Assembly: GCA_016210825.1 (NCBI GenBank)
Contig: JACQTM010000091.1
Span: 1-20,636, forward strand
Length of the DNA: 20,636 nucleotides
Direction: 5' to 3'
Source: Hyphomicrobiales bacterium
GTDB taxonomy: Bacteria; Pseudomonadota; Alphaproteobacteria; Rhizobiales; Xanthobacteraceae
Part shown: one piece after another, positions 1-7,491 of the stretch
Numbering within the stretch: the first letter of the stretch is position 1
Layout: each line of letters begins with the position of its first letter
The notes under the pieces: generated by a model
Told to the model about the DNA's origin: nothing
The model's input: only the letters and a program-made list of their open reading frames with translations
Databases searched by the model: none
Program-made: the position numbers and the translations under genes

Positions 1-141
1 ATCATGGGCCAGATGAGCCCGGAATCCGCCGAACGCCTCACCGTCGAGATGGCTAACCGCGCCGGCTCAACCGAGAAAGCCGCTCCCGCGCCGCCGGAGC
101 AACAGCTCCCGAAGATCGAGGGGCGGCCAAACGGCAGCTGA
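1..141 (+). CDS. MotE-like flagellar motor protein, C-terminal fragment
   Basis: Only the last 46 codons are in the window, in frame from base 1 to the TGA at 139-141. The fragment begins IMGQMSPESAERLTVEMANR and ends in a Pro/Ala-rich tail finishing PKIEGRPNGS. The piece around QMSPESAERL resembles the MgtE N-terminal-type helical repeat at the C-terminus of MotE-like proteins. In Hyphomicrobiales, MotE-like proteins encoded next to fliL/fliM act as periplasmic chaperones for the motility protein MotC. The position just before the flagellar TPR gene and fliP fits this. The family call rests on a short segment and on remembered homologues, so the exact name is uncertain. The N-terminal membrane anchor and coiled coil expected for the family would lie upstream of the window. 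Confidence 0.7.
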   Translation: MMGQMSPESAERLTVEMANRAGSTEKAAPAPPEQQLPKIEGRPNGS

Positions 142-477
142 GTGGAAGAGCCAATACTGCGAATAATACTTTATTGCGGCAATGGAATGCCAATGACCTC
201 AAAGCGACGGCAAATTCTGCGCTATCTCGACATGCCGGTGCCGCGGATTGATATCACACTGGCGGAGACCACCGTTCGCGATATTTCGAAGGCGCTGCAG
301 GGCGAACTCTCAGCACTCGCCGCTGTTCATTGATCTGTACGCGTTGAGCCACCGAAGCCGTGCGCGGCCTAAATCCCAGCCAGTATGCAGGCCACATTGC
401 GCGCACCGTATACATGCGAGGAACGCGCAATATCCGAGTACCTCTCGGCAGTTAACGGCTGAGGCGCGTGAAATCCG

Positions 478-508
478 ATAAGTTATTGATAAAACTTATT
501 ATTTTTCT
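478..508 (+). terminator. AT-rich hairpin with T-rich tail, possible weak terminator
   Basis: ATAAGTT (478-484) and AACTTAT (493-499) form a perfect 7-bp stem with an 8-nt loop, followed by TTATTTTTCT-like sequence. The geometry resembles an intrinsic terminator for the upstream MotE-like transcript. The stem has almost no GC pairs, so it would be weak. It could equally be part of the AT-rich promoter DNA of the next gene. Confidence 0.3.
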
Positions 509-515
509 CGATATT

Positions 516-531
516 GTTAACGTGGCGTTAA
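516..531 (-). promoter_or_regulatory. CtrA box upstream of the TPR gene
   Basis: On the minus strand this reads TTAACGCCACGTTAAC, an exact match to the alphaproteobacterial CtrA consensus TTAA-N7-TTAAC. On the plus strand it reads TTAA-N7-TTAAA (517-532), one base off, so the site is nearly symmetrical. It lies 74 bp before the start codon of the 1276-aa protein, in an AT-rich patch, where a promoter is expected. CtrA control of this gene is inferred from the match and position. Confidence 0.7.
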
Positions 532-605
532 ACGCAAACGCCTAGCGTCTTTACTGGCCTTTTGCGCCGCGTGGCCAGCGGACGGGGCAGTCTTGGAATG
601 ACGGC

Positions 606-3600
606 ATGACGCGGTGGTTGAGCTCCTGGCAGGCGGTTCGCACGCGCGGTGGTGCGGTTTTAAGCGTGCTTACTACGGGCGCCTTCATCGTTGTGCTGTT
701 CACGTTCACGCTCGGCGTGTCCGGCATCGCACATGCCGGCGTCAAGGCGGAAGTCAAAGTTACGACCACGAATGGCTTTGCCCGCATCCTCATCACCTCT
801 GAGGAAGAGGTCGAATCCGCCGTACGACTAGCCGGCGGCGTCATTGTCATCACCTTTAAGCAGCCGATCGATCTGTCGGTCGATCGCATCTCCACCGAGG
901 CGCCAAACTTCATTAGCGCGGCCCGGCGCGATCCCGACGGACGCGGTATCCGCCTGGCCTTGGCGCGCAAGGTGACGGTCAATTCAATGGCCGCCGCGGA
1001 ACGGTTATTCGTTGATCTCCTTCCGGAGAACTGGACGGGCGTGCCACCCGGTCTGCCACAGGACGTGATCGAAGATCTCGCGCGCCGCGCGCGCGAAGCC
1101 GAAAAGCAATTGCGTCAGCAACGCCAGGTGACGAGGAGCCGGACCCAACTACAAATCCGTGTGCGTGTCGCCACGCAACCGACATTCACGCGTTACGTCT
1201 TCGAGCTTCCGGAACTGACAGCGGTATCCAACGACCGCACCAAGGATGGACTGACACTGGTCTTTGCCGCGCCGCTGAAATTCGATCTTGCCGACGCTAA
1301 GGCAACCCTGCCGCCAATGGTGCACTCGATCGACACTGAACTCAGCAGCGACTCCGCGTCTATTAAATTTGCCCTCGATGGAACGGTCGACATACGGACC
1401 TTCCGCGAGGACAACAACTATGTGGTGGACATTAGCGATGCCGATGCAAAAGAATCGCGCGCGAAGACGCCAGCCAGACAGGATGACCTCTCCGCGCTGA
1501 TCTTTGATCCGGCAAGCGTGAAACGCGCACCGCTCGGTGTCGATCCACCGGAAACGGTGCCGGCAAAGACACCACAGGGCGCGGCAAGGGACGCCGCACA
1601 GCCGAAATCCGCGACCCATGATCCGGCACCGCTGAAACGGCACGCACCGTCGGCGGAAAAAGAAAAATCAATAAACCCCGCGCCGCCTGAAAAACGAACG
1701 GAAGCGCCGCCGGCAACGTCACCCGCACCGGCGCACGCCGCTTCGGCATCGGCAAAATCAACGCCAGATAGGGCAGTGGCACAGATGCCCATGGCGGAGA
1801 AGGCCGCGCCGGAAAAGCCCGTGGCCGAAAATCCGTCTGCCGAGAATTCGTCGCCTGGCAGGTCCGCCTCTGGACCGGCCGCAACGAAGCAAGTGTCGCA
1901 GTCGGCTGCTACACCGCAGCAGTCCGCGCCTGAATCAGTGCGAGCTGCTGCCCCTGGCGATCCGAACGCGCCGCTTGCCGTCCGGCTTGAGCGCCAGGGC
2001 GAGAATGTGCGCCTGATTTTTCCGTTCGGCGAGCCCACGCCCGCGGCAGTGTTCCGGCGCGCAGATATGCTGTGGCTAGTCTTCGATACTACGACGCGGC
2101 TCGATCTTAAGGCGCTCAACGCCGACACCAGCCGCACCATGGCCCGCGCCACAGCGACCGAACAGCACAACAATGTGGTCGTACGCATTCGGCTTGAGCG
2201 CCCGCGCCTTGCAAGCGTTGTTACCGAGGGTAATGCCTGGGTGGTGGCGATCGGTGACGCGGTGCTTGATCCGACGCGTCCACTCGGCATCGCACGTAAC
2301 ATCATCGGGCCGTTACGGGCGAGCGTCACCGTTCCATTCGATGAGCCGCGCGAACTGCATCGCATTTCAGACCCGGAGATCGGCGACTCGCTGCTCGTCG
2401 TCACCGCACTTGGGCCGGCGCGCGGTTTCCTCAAGACGCAGGATTTCGTCGAGTTTCGAGCACTCGCATCAACGCATGGCGTGGTCATGCAGCCGCTCGC
2501 CGACGACGTGAACGCGGAATTGTCGGGCGACAAAATCGTGGTCAGCCGTCCCGGTGGGCTAACCCTGTCGGCGACCGGCCACGGCGGCGGACAATCGGCG
2601 TCAGCGCTGCCTGCCGTTTTCGACCCGCAGCTCTGGGGCTTCGACCGCCACGCGAATTTTATCCAGCGCCAGATCGAACTGACGCACGCCGCCGCCGAAT
2701 CGCCACCGTCGCAGCGCACCGCGCAGCGACTCGATCTTGCGCGCTTTTATCTCGCCCACGACATGAGCGTGGAAGCCAAGGCCGTGCTCACCGTCGCAAT
2801 CAACGAAGACCGCCCGACGGCCGAGGAGCCGACGGCGCTTCTGCTCCATGCGGTAGCCAATATTCTGCTCGGACGAACCGATCAGGCGCTGAAGGATCTA
2901 TCCAATCCGATCATTGGTAATCAATACGATGCGCCGCTGTGGCGGGCGCTCGCCTATGCACGTGCGGGAAGATGGGCGGAGGCGCGCGCGGGCTTTAAGA
3001 CTGTGGAGAAGGCGCTGGCGACGTTACCGGTCGAATTGCAGCGCGTCGCCCTCACCGATGCGCTGCGCGCGGCGATCGAGGTTGGCGACTATAATGGCGC
3101 AACGCACGAACTTCATGAGCTCGAGACTATCGGCTCGACCAGCGAAATGAAGCCGATGCTCGCCGTACTCAACGGCAGGCTGGCGCAGGGTCTCGGCCGC
3201 ACCGGCGATGCGCTCGCTGCTTATCGGACGGCCGCGGATTCGCCGGATCGTCCGGCGGCAGCGCAGGGTCGCTTGCGCGAAGTGCTGCTGCGCCACGAGC
3301 TCGGCGATCTCAAGCCCGATGACGTGGTCGCAAGTCTTGAGACTTTGACCACGCTCTGGCGCGGCGACGAAACCGAGATCGAGGCATTGCAATTGCTCGG
3401 TCGCCTGTATACGCAGCAGCGCCGCTATCGCGATGCCTTCTATGTGATGCGCACGGCGCTCGCCGCACACCCAAATTCGGAAATGACTCGGCGCATTCAC
3501 GACGAGGCGTCCGCGAGCTTCGATACACTCTTCCTCGCGGGTAAGGGTGACGCTATGCCGGCGATCGAAGCCTTGAGCCTGTTTTATGATTTCCGCGAAC

Positions 3601-4436
3601 TCACTCCGATCGGACGGCGCGGCGACGAAATGATCCGGCGCATGTCCGATCGCCTAGTGGCCGTCGATCTACTCAATCAGGCCGCTGAATTACTACAGCA
3701 TCAGGTCGACCACCGCCTGCAAGGCGCTGCGCGTGCACAGGTCGCGACACGGCTCGCCGTCATCTACATGATGAACAACAAGCCTGATCGCGCCGAGGCG
3801 ACGTTGCGGGCAACGCGCGTCAGCGGCATCGGTAACGAATTGCGCGACTTGCGGCTGATGCTCGAGGCGCGCGCACTGTCAGACATCGGCCGGCGCGACG
3901 TCGCGCTCGAAGTAATTTCCAACATCAGCCGTCGTGAAGCTGCGCGGCTGCGTTCGGATATCTTGTGGGCGGCGAAGCGTTTCGCGCTATCGGCGGAGCA
4001 GATCGAATTCTATTACGGGGAACGCTGGAAGGATTTTCAGCCGCTAACCGATAATGAGCGCGCCGATATCTTGCGCGCGGCGATAGGTTATGCGCTTGGC
4101 GAGGACAAGATCGGGATCGACCGCCTGAAGGAGAAATATGCCGCCAAGATGAGCGAGAGCGTCGACCGCCGCACCTTCGAGATCGCAACCGAGCCGATCG
4201 GCACGAACACCGAAGAGTTTCACTCGCTCGCGAAGAAGATCGCCGCAGCAAACACACTAAATGTGTTCTTGAGCGAATTGCGCAGCGCCTATCCGGAGAT
4301 CGGCGCGCTCTCGCCGGTCGAAGCGGGGAATCGCCCCGCTAACCCAACGGTGAAAGCGGTCGAACCGGAAACGCCTACAGCACCCTTAGCGCCGATCGCC
4401 CCCACGCCCGGCAAGGGGCGAACGGCGTCGCGCTGA
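606..4436 (+). CDS. Large exported TPR protein of the flagellar cluster
   Basis: The protein has 1276 aa. The N-terminus has a hydrophobic segment (about residues 17-40) ending in AHA before GVKAEV, so it is probably exported with cleavage near residue 44. Residues 45-285 look beta-rich. Residues about 286-455 form a Pro/Ala/Ser/Lys-rich linker with repeated EKPVAENPSAEN-type units. A second beta-rich part follows to about 650. Residues about 680-1210 are helical and Ala/Leu/Arg-rich, with TPR-like repeats such as ALLLHAVANILLGRTDQALK and LGRLYTQQRRYRDAFYVMRT. The tail is Pro/Thr-rich. TPR proteins of this type sit between motE-like genes and fliP in related genomes, but I know of no assigned function. 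A periplasmic scaffold role for the flagellum or motor is inference. The start follows a weak GGAATG, and a CtrA box lies upstream. Confidence 0.85.
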   Translation: MTRWLSSWQAVRTRGGAVLSVLTTGAFIVVLFTFTLGVSGIAHAGVKAEVKVTTTNGFARILITSEEEVESAVRLAGGVIVITFKQPIDLSVDRISTEAPNFISAARRDPDGRGIRLALARKVTVNSMAAAERLFVDLLPENWTGVPPGLPQDVIEDLARRAREAEKQLRQQRQVTRSRTQLQIRVRVATQPTFTRYVFELPELTAVSNDRTKDGLTLVFAAPLKFDLADAKATLPPMVHSIDTELSSDSASIKFALDGTVDIRTFREDNNYVVDISDADAKESRAKTPARQDDLSALIFDPASVKRAPLGVDPPETVPAKTPQGAARDAAQPKSATHDPAPLKRHAPSAEKEKSINPAPPEKRTEAPPATSPAPAHAASASAKSTPDRAVAQMPMAEKAAPEKPVAENPSAENSSPGRSASGPAATKQVSQSAATPQQSAPESVRAAAPGDPNAPLAVRLERQGENVRLIFPFGEPTPAAVFRRADMLWLVFDTTTRLDLKALNADTSRTMARATATEQHNNVVVRIRLERPRLASVVTEGNAWVVAIGDAVLDPTRPLGIARNIIGPLRASVTVPFDEPRELHRISDPEIGDSLLVVTALGPARGFLKTQDFVEFRALASTHGVVMQPLADDVNAELSGDKIVVSRPGGLTLSATGHGGGQSASALPAVFDPQLWGFDRHANFIQRQIELTHAAAESPPSQRTAQRLDLARFYLAHDMSVEAKAVLTVAINEDRPTAEEPTALLLHAVANILLGRTDQALKDLSNPIIGNQYDAPLWRALAYARAGRWAEARAGFKTVEKALATLPVELQRVALTDALRAAIEVGDYNGATHELHELETIGSTSEMKPMLAVLNGRLAQGLGRTGDALAAYRTAADSPDRPAAAQGRLREVLLRHELGDLKPDDVVASLETLTTLWRGDETEIEALQLLGRLYTQQRRYRDAFYVMRTALAAHPNSEMTRRIHDEASASFDTLFLAGKGDAMPAIEALSLFYDFRELTPIGRRGDEMIRRMSDRLVAVDLLNQAAELLQHQVDHRLQGAARAQVATRLAVIYMMNNKPDRAEATLRATRVSGIGNELRDLRLMLEARALSDIGRRDVALEVISNISRREAARLRSDILWAAKRFALSAEQIEFYYGERWKDFQPLTDNERADILRAAIGYALGEDKIGIDRLKEKYAAKMSESVDRRTFEIATEPIGTNTEEFHSLAKKIAAANTLNVFLSELRSAYPEIGALSPVEAGNRPANPTVKAVEPETPTAPLAPIAPTPGKGRTASR

Positions 4437-4446
4437 ACGGCTGCGC

Positions 4447-4938
4447 TCAGCGGTCACTCTTTGCACATTGTTTGACGAAGTCGACGGCCTTGCGACCGAT
4501 CATTTGCAGCGGCACGTCTTGCTTGTGTGGACCGACCACGATGGAAAGCTTCGCCGAAACGGCGAGCGCAGGGAACAACGGCGTGGACGCGGACAACACG
4601 GCCTCAAAGCTCGGCACGCCGGCATCTTCGTTAGGGATGGTATTTCCGTTGACCGTGATTTTCGTCGTGCCTGCGGCAAGTGTAGCGGCTACGGCGCGAT
4701 TGGGTTTCAACGCTTCGCTTGTCTCGGAGATGATGATCTTGACCTTTTTGTAACTCGGCTTGCAGCTGAAGCTGATGACGGTCGCCTCGGGGCTCTCGCC
4801 GCCATAGGCGAGGTATGCCATGCCGTCCTGCTCGCCGAACGTCCATGTGAGCTTTTCGCCCGATTGCGAATGGGAGGCATCGGTGACGGCAAGAAGGATT
4901 AACGCTGCTAATAGCGAGGGTTTAATGCTGCTGACCAT
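4447..4938 (-). CDS. Exported protein of unknown function, last gene of the fliO-fliP unit
   Basis: The predicted product is 163 aa from the ATG at 4938, which has GGAAGGG about 7 nt upstream. A longer frame to 5013 would run into fliP and lacks this site. Residues about 7-24 form a signal peptide (SLLAALILLAVTDASHSQ). The mature part is beta-rich with two cysteines, C59 in SFSCKPSYKK and C158 near the end, which could form a disulfide in the periplasm. I do not recognise a named domain. It starts 25 bp after the fliP stop and is probably cotranscribed with fliO and fliP. Its stop codon lies 10 bp from that of the convergent TPR gene. A flagellar role is suggested only by location. Confidence 0.75.
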   Translation of the reverse strand: MVSSIKPSLLAALILLAVTDASHSQSGEKLTWTFGEQDGMAYLAYGGESPEATVISFSCKPSYKKVKIIISETSEALKPNRAVAATLAAGTTKITVNGNTIPNEDAGVPSFEAVLSASTPLFPALAVSAKLSIVVGPHKQDVPLQMIGRKAVDFVKQCAKSDR

Positions 4939-4963
4939 CACGTACCCTTCCGGAAGACGTCGC

Positions 4964-5710
4964 CTACGATCCGTAGCTCTGCACCAAGCTCCCTGCGACC
5001 AAGCTCCACCCATCCACCAGCACGAAGAAGATCAGTTTGAACGGCAGCGAGACCACGACCGGCGGCAGCATCACCATGCCCATGGACATCAGCACCGACG
5101 CAACGACAAGGTCGATGATCAGGAAGGGTAGGAACAAGAGGAAGCCGATCTCAAAGGCGCGCTTGAGTTCGGAGATCATAAAGGCCGGGATCAGGATGCG
5201 CAGCGACATGTCCTCGGGATTGGCCGGCGGCGCCTCCTTCGACAAATCGGCGAAGAGCTTCAGATCCTTTTCGCGCACGTTTTTGAGCATGAACCCCTTG
5301 AACGGCTCGGCGGAACGCTCAAACGCCTGCTCGACGCTGACCTCGTTATTGATCAGCGGTTTCACGCCGACGTCATAGGCGCGCTGGAACGCAGGCGCCA
5401 TCACGAACGCGGTAAGAAAGAGGGCAAGCGAGACGATCACCGCGTTTGGCGGCGCGGTCGCGGCGCCGAGTGCGGTGCGCAGCAGCGAGAGCACGACGAC
5501 GATGCGCGTGAACGACGTCATCATCACGAGAATGGATGGCGCGAGCGAAAGCACCGTGAGCAGCGCGATCAACTGGATCACGCGCTCGGTCAGGCCGGCG
5601 CCCTGGCCGAAATTGATGCTGATGTCTTGAGCGAAAGCGGGATCTACGATCAGGATCAGGGCCGTCGCCACCGTCACCAGACGGACGCGGCGAGCGGCCG
5701 GCGCTATCAT
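4964..5710 (-). CDS. fliP: Flagellar type III export gate protein FliP
   Basis: The protein has 248 aa, the normal FliP length, starting at the ATG at 5710. A longer open frame to 5983 only translates the fliO gene out of frame. FliP is the core subunit of the FliPQR export gate in the inner membrane, through which rod, hook and filament subunits leave the cytoplasm. Visible features are a cleavable signal-like N-terminus ending DPAFAQ, the family segment LAPSILVMMTSFTRIVVVLS, and the conserved C-terminal half ILIPAFMISELKRAFEIGF followed by hydrophobic segments and MGMVMLPPVVVSLPFKLI. The start codon overlaps the fliO stop by four bases (ATGA), indicating translational coupling. Its gate partners fliQ and fliR lie on the other strand at 8268-9318. 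Confidence 0.97.
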   Translation of the reverse strand: MIAPAARRVRLVTVATALILIVDPAFAQDISINFGQGAGLTERVIQLIALLTVLSLAPSILVMMTSFTRIVVVLSLLRTALGAATAPPNAVIVSLALFLTAFVMAPAFQRAYDVGVKPLINNEVSVEQAFERSAEPFKGFMLKNVREKDLKLFADLSKEAPPANPEDMSLRILIPAFMISELKRAFEIGFLLFLPFLIIDLVVASVLMSMGMVMLPPVVVSLPFKLIFFVLVDGWSLVAGSLVQSYGS

Positions 5711-6783
5711 CCGGGCTTGCCTGGCGGACGACCCAACAAACTCGCCATCTCTTGTTCGAGACTGGGGAAGGGGGACTTTGTCGTGACTGCCTTTGGCATC
5801 GGTTCGGTTTTGGATTCGGGCCTCGTCCCGGCTTTTGGTTTTGGCTCGGGCTTCGGCTGCGTGCGTGCCGAACCGTTGCCTTCGCGCACGGCGGCATTGG
5901 CTTGACGCGCGGCAGCTACAACCGACTCGATCCGCGAGATCGGTGATGCGTCTGGCGCGGCGGGCTTCGGCGATGCTGGCCAAGACGCCTCCGGCACGGG
6001 AGCAGTTGGACGGCGCAAGGCGGCTTCGAGCCGCTGCGCCATCTCGGCGAGATTCTGATCTGCCATATTCATCGCGGAGGCCGGCGGTGTGGGCGGAACT
6101 ACGACCGGTTCCGGCGATTCCTCGATTTCGACGGGCGCATGTTCGGGCTCGCCGCTCAGCATCTCGGGGTCCGCGTGACCGTTGCCGTTGCTGGCCGCGA
6201 ATTTGCCCGTCGGCTTCGCCAGTTCAGCGGCAAGGCCAGCCAGCGTGTCCGCGGGGTGAGTATCGGAGCCACGATTGCGCGGACCGGGCTCGGCCGGCAG
6301 CGGCCAATGCACGGTCTCTTCCGCGATGGCGCGACGCTGCGTGCGTGGCAATGGCTCAGGTTGCAACGGCCAAAGGGCGGCTTCGCTGAGCGGCACGGCG
6401 CGAGGCGGCGCGGGCTCCGACGCCGCAGTGGCGGCTATCGTGGCCGCACGCACGGGCGTGGTGTCGCGGGTGGCTTCGCGGCTCGCGGCCGTCGCGCGCA
6501 CGATATTGGTCTCGACGACTACGTCGCTCGGCCCACCGATCATCAGGAGATGTTCGATATTGTCGCGTCGGATCAGGACAAGGCGGCGCCGGCCATCGAC
6601 GGGGGCCGCATCGATTACTGCAAGGCGCGGCTGGCGTCCCCGCGTTGTCTGCGCGCCGAGACGACCGGTGCCGAAACGGCGGACGAGCCAAGCAGTGACG
6701 CCGATGAGCACGAACACGACCAGGAACGCGATAAAAAAGCGTACAGCCAGCGGCGTTCCCGCGCCGAACAGACTTTCAAACAT
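5707..6783 (-). CDS. fliO: FliO-like flagellar biosynthesis protein with long Pro-rich tail
   Basis: The protein has 358 aa. It has one N-terminal membrane helix (about residues 13-34, FFIAFLVVFVLIGVTAWLV) and then a compact FliO-type domain (about 50-95) with LAVIDAAPVDGRRRLVLIRR and HLLMIGGPSDVVVETNI. FliO helps FliP assemble into the export gate. From about residue 105 the protein is a low-complexity Pro/Ala/Glu-rich cytoplasmic tail, ending in a conserved-looking SLEQEMASLLGRPPGK. That makes it much longer than enterobacterial FliO (about 120 aa). AGGAGG lies 4 nt before the ATG. It is the first gene of a minus-strand unit with fliP and the 163-aa exported protein, and diverges from flgB. 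Confidence 0.88.
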   Translation of the reverse strand: MFESLFGAGTPLAVRFFIAFLVVFVLIGVTAWLVRRFGTGRLGAQTTRGRQPRLAVIDAAPVDGRRRLVLIRRDNIEHLLMIGGPSDVVVETNIVRATAASREATRDTTPVRAATIAATAASEPAPPRAVPLSEAALWPLQPEPLPRTQRRAIAEETVHWPLPAEPGPRNRGSDTHPADTLAGLAAELAKPTGKFAASNGNGHADPEMLSGEPEHAPVEIEESPEPVVVPPTPPASAMNMADQNLAEMAQRLEAALRRPTAPVPEASWPASPKPAAPDASPISRIESVVAAARQANAAVREGNGSARTQPKPEPKPKAGTRPESKTEPMPKAVTTKSPFPSLEQEMASLLGRPPGKPG

Positions 6784-6870
6784 CGATCCTCCTGGGACCC
6801 TGCTGCCGGCCCGCCGATCCTAGAATCGGACGGGAAGTTAACACTTCGGCAATACTTGCTGCCGCGGATA

Positions 6871-6886
6871 CTAACAAACCCTTAAC
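6871..6886 (+). promoter_or_regulatory. Near-consensus CtrA box between fliO and flgB
   Basis: The sequence is CTAA-N7-TTAAC, one mismatch from TTAA-N7-TTAAC. Read on the minus strand it is TTAA-N7-TTAG. It lies 88 bp upstream of the fliO start and could serve the leftward fliO-fliP unit. It is weaker than the box at 6966-6981, and the assignment is inferred from position. Confidence 0.45.
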
Positions 6887-6965
6887 ACGCGGCGGAATTT
6901 GGTCCCACCACCGCGAGCAGCATCGACCGGAGGAAAGGCGGTTTAATGGCAGGCCACGCCCCGCC

Positions 6966-6981
6966 TTAACCCCGCATTAAC
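6966..6981 (+). promoter_or_regulatory. CtrA box upstream of the flgB operon
   Basis: TTAACCCCGCATTAAC is an exact match to TTAA-N7-TTAAC and continues as CAT, giving TTAACCAT. It lies 70 bp upstream of the chosen flgB start. CtrA boxes commonly overlap the -35 region, which would put the -10 region inside the palindrome at 6988-7006. CtrA activation of early flagellar operons is established in Caulobacter; here it is inferred. Confidence 0.75.
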
Positions 6982-6987
6982 CATAAA

Positions 6988-7006
6988 CCCGGCAAAGTTT
7001 GCCGGG
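6988..7006. promoter_or_regulatory. Perfect 19-bp palindrome downstream of the CtrA box
   Basis: cccggcaaagtttgccggg is a perfect 9-bp inverted repeat around a single central base. It lies 6 bp after the CtrA box and 45 bp before the flgB start. The CGGC-N7-GCCG spacing resembles the Caulobacter ftr elements bound by FlbD, as I recall them. No T-run follows, and it lies before the first gene, so an operator is more likely than a terminator. The regulator is not identified in this window. Confidence 0.5.
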
Positions 7007-7051
7007 CGTGGCGGCATGCCGCGCTTCAATTCGCGCTTGCGGGGCGCTTCG

Positions 7052-7447
7052 ATGCCGATTTCCGAGATTCCAGTCTTTTCGATGCTGCGGACGCGCATGC
7101 AATGGCATCAGGAGCGCCAGCGAGTGCTGGCCGAGAACGTGGCCAACGCGGATACCCCGAATTTCCGGCCGCGCGATCTGAGCCAGCCCGACCTCGCCCG
7201 GGCAAACCAGAATGCTGCGACCGTCTCGCTGAGCCGCACCAATGTGGGCCATGTCGCGGGCTCAAGCAGCGGCGCGTCGCAGTTCCAGAGCCATCGCGGC
7301 GGCTACGAAATTCGCCCCGCGGGCAATGCCGTCAGCCTTGAGGAAGAAATGATGAAAGTGGCTGCGAACCAGATGGATTACCAGGCGGCAGCCTCGCTCT
7401 ATGGCCGCGGTTTGAATCTGCTTAAGACCGCGCTTGGCAAGAGATAA
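7052..7447 (+). CDS. flgB: Flagellar proximal rod protein FlgB
   Basis: The protein has 131 aa, a normal FlgB length. FlgB is a subunit of the proximal rod, exported by the type III gate into the periplasm. The N-terminus MPISEIPVFSMLRTRMQWHQ and the rod/hook signature VLAENVANADTPNFRPRDL are clear. The C-terminal helix has VSLEEEMMKVAANQMDYQAA, typical of axial proteins. An in-frame ATG at 7016 would add 12 residues (MPRFNSRLRGAS). I prefer 7052 because the family starts at MPIS and GGGGCG lies just upstream, but neither site has a strong Shine-Dalgarno sequence. It is the first gene of the plus-strand flagellar operon and follows a CtrA box. Confidence 0.95.
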   Translation: MPISEIPVFSMLRTRMQWHQERQRVLAENVANADTPNFRPRDLSQPDLARANQNAATVSLSRTNVGHVAGSSSGASQFQSHRGGYEIRPAGNAVSLEEEMMKVAANQMDYQAAASLYGRGLNLLKTALGKR

Positions 7448-7491
7448 GGCCGCACAGAAAGCACGACGTAAAACTCAAAGGAGGGCGGTCC

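Larger units (their letters stand above)
142..605. other. Non-coding leader region, 464 bp
   Basis: No convincing gene was found here. A 63-codon frame starts with GTG directly after the MotE-like stop but has no ribosome-binding site and no family resemblance. The stretch from about 478 to 535 is much richer in A and T than its surroundings. It contains an AT-rich hairpin followed by T-rich sequence (478-508) and a perfect CtrA-type box (516-531). The region most likely holds the end of the upstream transcript and the promoter of the TPR gene. Confidence 0.6.

Noticed and set aside
142..333. 63-codon frame starting GTG right after the MotE-like stop
   Set aside because: It has no Shine-Dalgarno sequence or family resemblance. 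Adjacency to the stop codon is the only argument for it.
1418..2719. 433-codon open frame antisense to the TPR gene
   Set aside because: It lies opposite the Pro/Ala-rich linker, where GC-rich bias keeps the other frames open. The translation is low-complexity and has no recognisable domain.
4431..4452. Inverted repeat CGCTGA/TCAGCG around the two convergent stop codons as a terminator
   Set aside because: Only a 6-bp stem with a 10-nt loop, explained by two TGA codons in similar context, and no T-run.
5711..5983. N-terminal extension of fliP by 91 residues
   Set aside because: It reads the fliO tail in another frame. FliP normally starts near the signal-like segment, and the ATG at 5710 overlaps the fliO stop.
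6784..7051. Sigma-54 promoter for the flagellar units
   Set aside because: I looked for TGGCAC-N5-TTGC-type sequence in the divergent region and saw no convincing match.
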